6,101 nucleotides of DNA from an uncultured Candidatus Saccharibacteria bacterium (lineage in GTDB: Bacteria > Patescibacteriota > Saccharimonadia > Saccharimonadales > Saccharimonadaceae): NCBI GenBank assembly GCA_937919305.1, contig CALFQW010000112.1, positions 1-6,101 on the forward strand, written 5' to 3'. This document shows positions 5,083 to 6,101 of the stretch, in pieces; the stretch's first letter is position 1; each line of letters starts with the position of its first letter. A program made the position numbers and the translations under genes. The notes below the pieces were generated by a model, which was given only the letters and a program-made list of their open reading frames with translations, searched no databases and was not told the origin of the DNA.

Positions 5083-5896
5083 ACTCGTCGCAACTAGGTC
5101 TCGCTGGAGTGAGGCTACTCATGTTGTATTTAACGTATTGTTTGCGTTAGCGTTATTTTTACTCGTCAACCCAAGTGTTGACTTGCCGTATCTCGCATAC
5201 ATCTTTGTTGTACTCAGTAAATGGCGAGTCATCGCGGTTCGTCCTCGTTTTTGGTTTGCGAATTTCCAGGCGAATCTTGTCGATTTTATGGTCGGAATCA
5301 GCGCGGTCACACTGATGTTGATGACTGCAATTTCTGCTCCGTACGTTTCGTTTGCTATCGCGGTATTGTTTGCGATTTGGCTGATTGTTCTGAAGCCTCA
5401 TTCTGCGAAGCGATGGGTTTTGTTGCAGGCGGGTGTGGCGCAATTTATTGCGCTCGTAGCTCTGTTTAGCTACGCACATGGTTTCGAACTGAAGCCGCTC
5501 GTGACGGATAGCAGCTTACTAACGGTGCTGCTCGCTTGGGTCGTAGGGTATAGTGCAGCTCGTCATGCGTTGAGCGCTTTTCGGGACGAAGACGAGAGGA
5601 CGTTACTGAGTATAGTATGGGGGTTTGTGGTCGCCGAGTTGGCGTGGCTTGCGCATCACTGGACCATAGCATATCTCATATATCGTGGAACGAGTGTCGA
5701 AGGGCAATTAATGCTACCCCAGATTGCCATCATCATCACATTACTCGGCTTAGCTGTTATCAAGTGGTACGAAGTGTTTCATCATTCACAAGAGAAAAAA
5801 GAAGTTATCGATGCTCGAAATGCTACCATTTTTTCAGCAATTGTTATAGTTTTTATGTTAGTGTTTGCGAACGGGTGGGATATTACCGCACTGTAG
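5069..5896 (+). CDS. Polytopic membrane protein of unknown function
   Basis: 275 residues, mostly hydrophobic, with roughly eight or nine membrane segments at about 19-34, 40-57, 70-88, 91-108, 117-135, 150-166, 179-205, 214-232 and 252-270. Short loops are rich in Arg, Lys, Trp and His (for example KWRVIAVRPRFWF at 51-63 and FRDEDER at 171-177), and there is no cysteine. I do not recognise a family or a catalytic motif. Start: the ATG overlaps the LCP gene by 14 bases. The only upstream ribosome-binding-like sequence is TAGG three bases away, so translation may depend on coupling to the LCP gene or on a leaderless transcript. The stop is TAG, unlike the TAA used by the other complete genes. 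Position directly behind an LCP gene suggests an envelope role such as handling lipid-linked polymers, but that is association only. Confidence 0.85.
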   Translation: MELVKLVATRSRWSEATHVVFNVLFALALFLLVNPSVDLPYLAYIFVVLSKWRVIAVRPRFWFANFQANLVDFMVGISAVTLMLMTAISAPYVSFAIAVLFAIWLIVLKPHSAKRWVLLQAGVAQFIALVALFSYAHGFELKPLVTDSSLLTVLLAWVVGYSAARHALSAFRDEDERTLLSIVWGFVVAELAWLAHHWTIAYLIYRGTSVEGQLMLPQIAIIITLLGLAVIKWYEVFHHSQEKKEVIDARNATIFSAIVIVFMLVFANGWDITAL

Positions 5897-5904
5897 TCAC
5901 CATT

Positions 5905-5912
5905 AGGGAGGG
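5905..5912 (+). promoter_or_regulatory. Strong ribosome binding site for the gene at 5918
   Basis: AGGGAGGG lies five bases before ATG 5918 in the 21-base gap after the preceding stop codon. It fixes this start and indicates efficient independent initiation, in contrast to the weak site of the gene before it. Confidence 0.7.
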
Positions 5913-5917
5913 ATAAT

Positions 5918-6101
5918 ATGTCTGACAACGAAGAAAAAACAGTTATTAGCAAAGAGGTCGCTCAGAAGAACACTCAACAGCAGGGCGCGCCATTTCATTT
6001 CATTCGAACTGCGGGGCTTGCGCTTCTCTGTATGGTGTTTGGCTTCTTTGGCGCTCTGGCAAAGTTGCGTGTATCGACTCTAGGCTGGGTGGTTGTCAGC
6101 A
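5918..6101 (+). CDS. N-terminal fragment of a membrane protein, continues beyond window
   Basis: Sixty-one codons are visible before the window ends. The first 30 residues are polar and charged (MSDNEEKTVISKEV then a Gln-rich stretch), followed by a hydrophobic segment about 31-48 and a short basic turn (KLRV) leading toward a second hydrophobic stretch from about 54. The start is supported by AGGGAGGG upstream. The polar tail followed by a membrane segment repeats the plan of the gene at 1-642 and the LCP protein. Too little is present to assign a family. With 21 bases between it and the previous stop, and no terminator there, it is probably cotranscribed with the LCP gene and the polytopic protein. 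Confidence 0.75.
   Translation, partial: MSDNEEKTVISKEVAQKNTQQQGAPFHFIRTAGLALLCMVFGFFGALAKLRVSTLGWVVVS

Noticed and set aside
5617..5916. Plus-strand open frame of 99 codons overlapping the polytopic membrane gene
   Set aside because: It is a frame shift of the hydrophobic coding frame, yields a Cys/His/Ser-rich product without family resemblance, and would overlap the strong ribosome binding site of the next gene.
1..6101. Mobile element, phage, CRISPR, tRNA or anti-phage system
   Set aside because: I saw no transposase, integrase, terminal inverted repeats, spaced direct repeats or cloverleaf. The parAB pair is the chromosomal Soj/Spo0J type beside housekeeping genes, so a plasmid origin is not supported.

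Overview
This window looks like an ordinary bacterial chromosomal segment with moderate GC. It carries seven protein genes, all read with the standard genetic code; the six stop codons visible are five TAA and one TAG. The set is ribosomal protein L21, a chromosomal-type ParA/ParB pair, a type I signal peptidase, a LytR-CpsA-Psr (LCP) protein with a LytR_C tail, and three membrane proteins that I cannot name. There is no transposase, phage gene, tRNA, rRNA or CRISPR array. My best guess for the host is a member of the Candidate Phyla Radiation (Patescibacteria), possibly Saccharibacteria. That rests on the L21 C-terminal sequence style, the absence of rpmA after rplU, the LCP+LytR_C architecture and the loose gene neighbourhood. 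It is a recognition-level inference and a Gram-positive host is not excluded.

Layout, left to right. Positions 1-642 hold the C-terminal part of a single-pass membrane protein whose start lies outside the window. A consensus-like promoter (655-683) with an embedded 17-bp palindrome drives rplU (718-1026), which ends at a strong intrinsic terminator (1043-1077). parA (1129-1896) follows from its own extended -10 promoter, and parB (1886-2776) overlaps it by 11 bases. lepB (2786-3382) is on the minus strand and converges on parB with only 9 bases between the stop codons. An 89-bp divergent promoter region separates lepB from the LCP gene (3472-5082). The LCP gene overlaps a polytopic membrane protein gene (5069-5896) by 14 bases. 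After a 21-bp gap comes the start of another membrane protein (5918 to the window end).

How the genes relate. ParA/ParB segregate the chromosome. The right half is about the cell surface: LepB cleaves signal peptides of exported proteins, and the LCP protein probably attaches a lipid-linked glycopolymer to the wall or another acceptor. The two unnamed membrane genes downstream of it look like one transcription unit with it. rplU is a housekeeping translation gene with its own promoter and terminator.

I did not find a convincing new multi-gene system. The observations worth checking are regulatory (palindromes in the rplU and parA promoters, -10 boxes placed so that transcripts would be leaderless or nearly so) and structural (four clustered cysteines and a long cytoplasmic tail in the LCP protein, plus an unnamed overlapping membrane gene).
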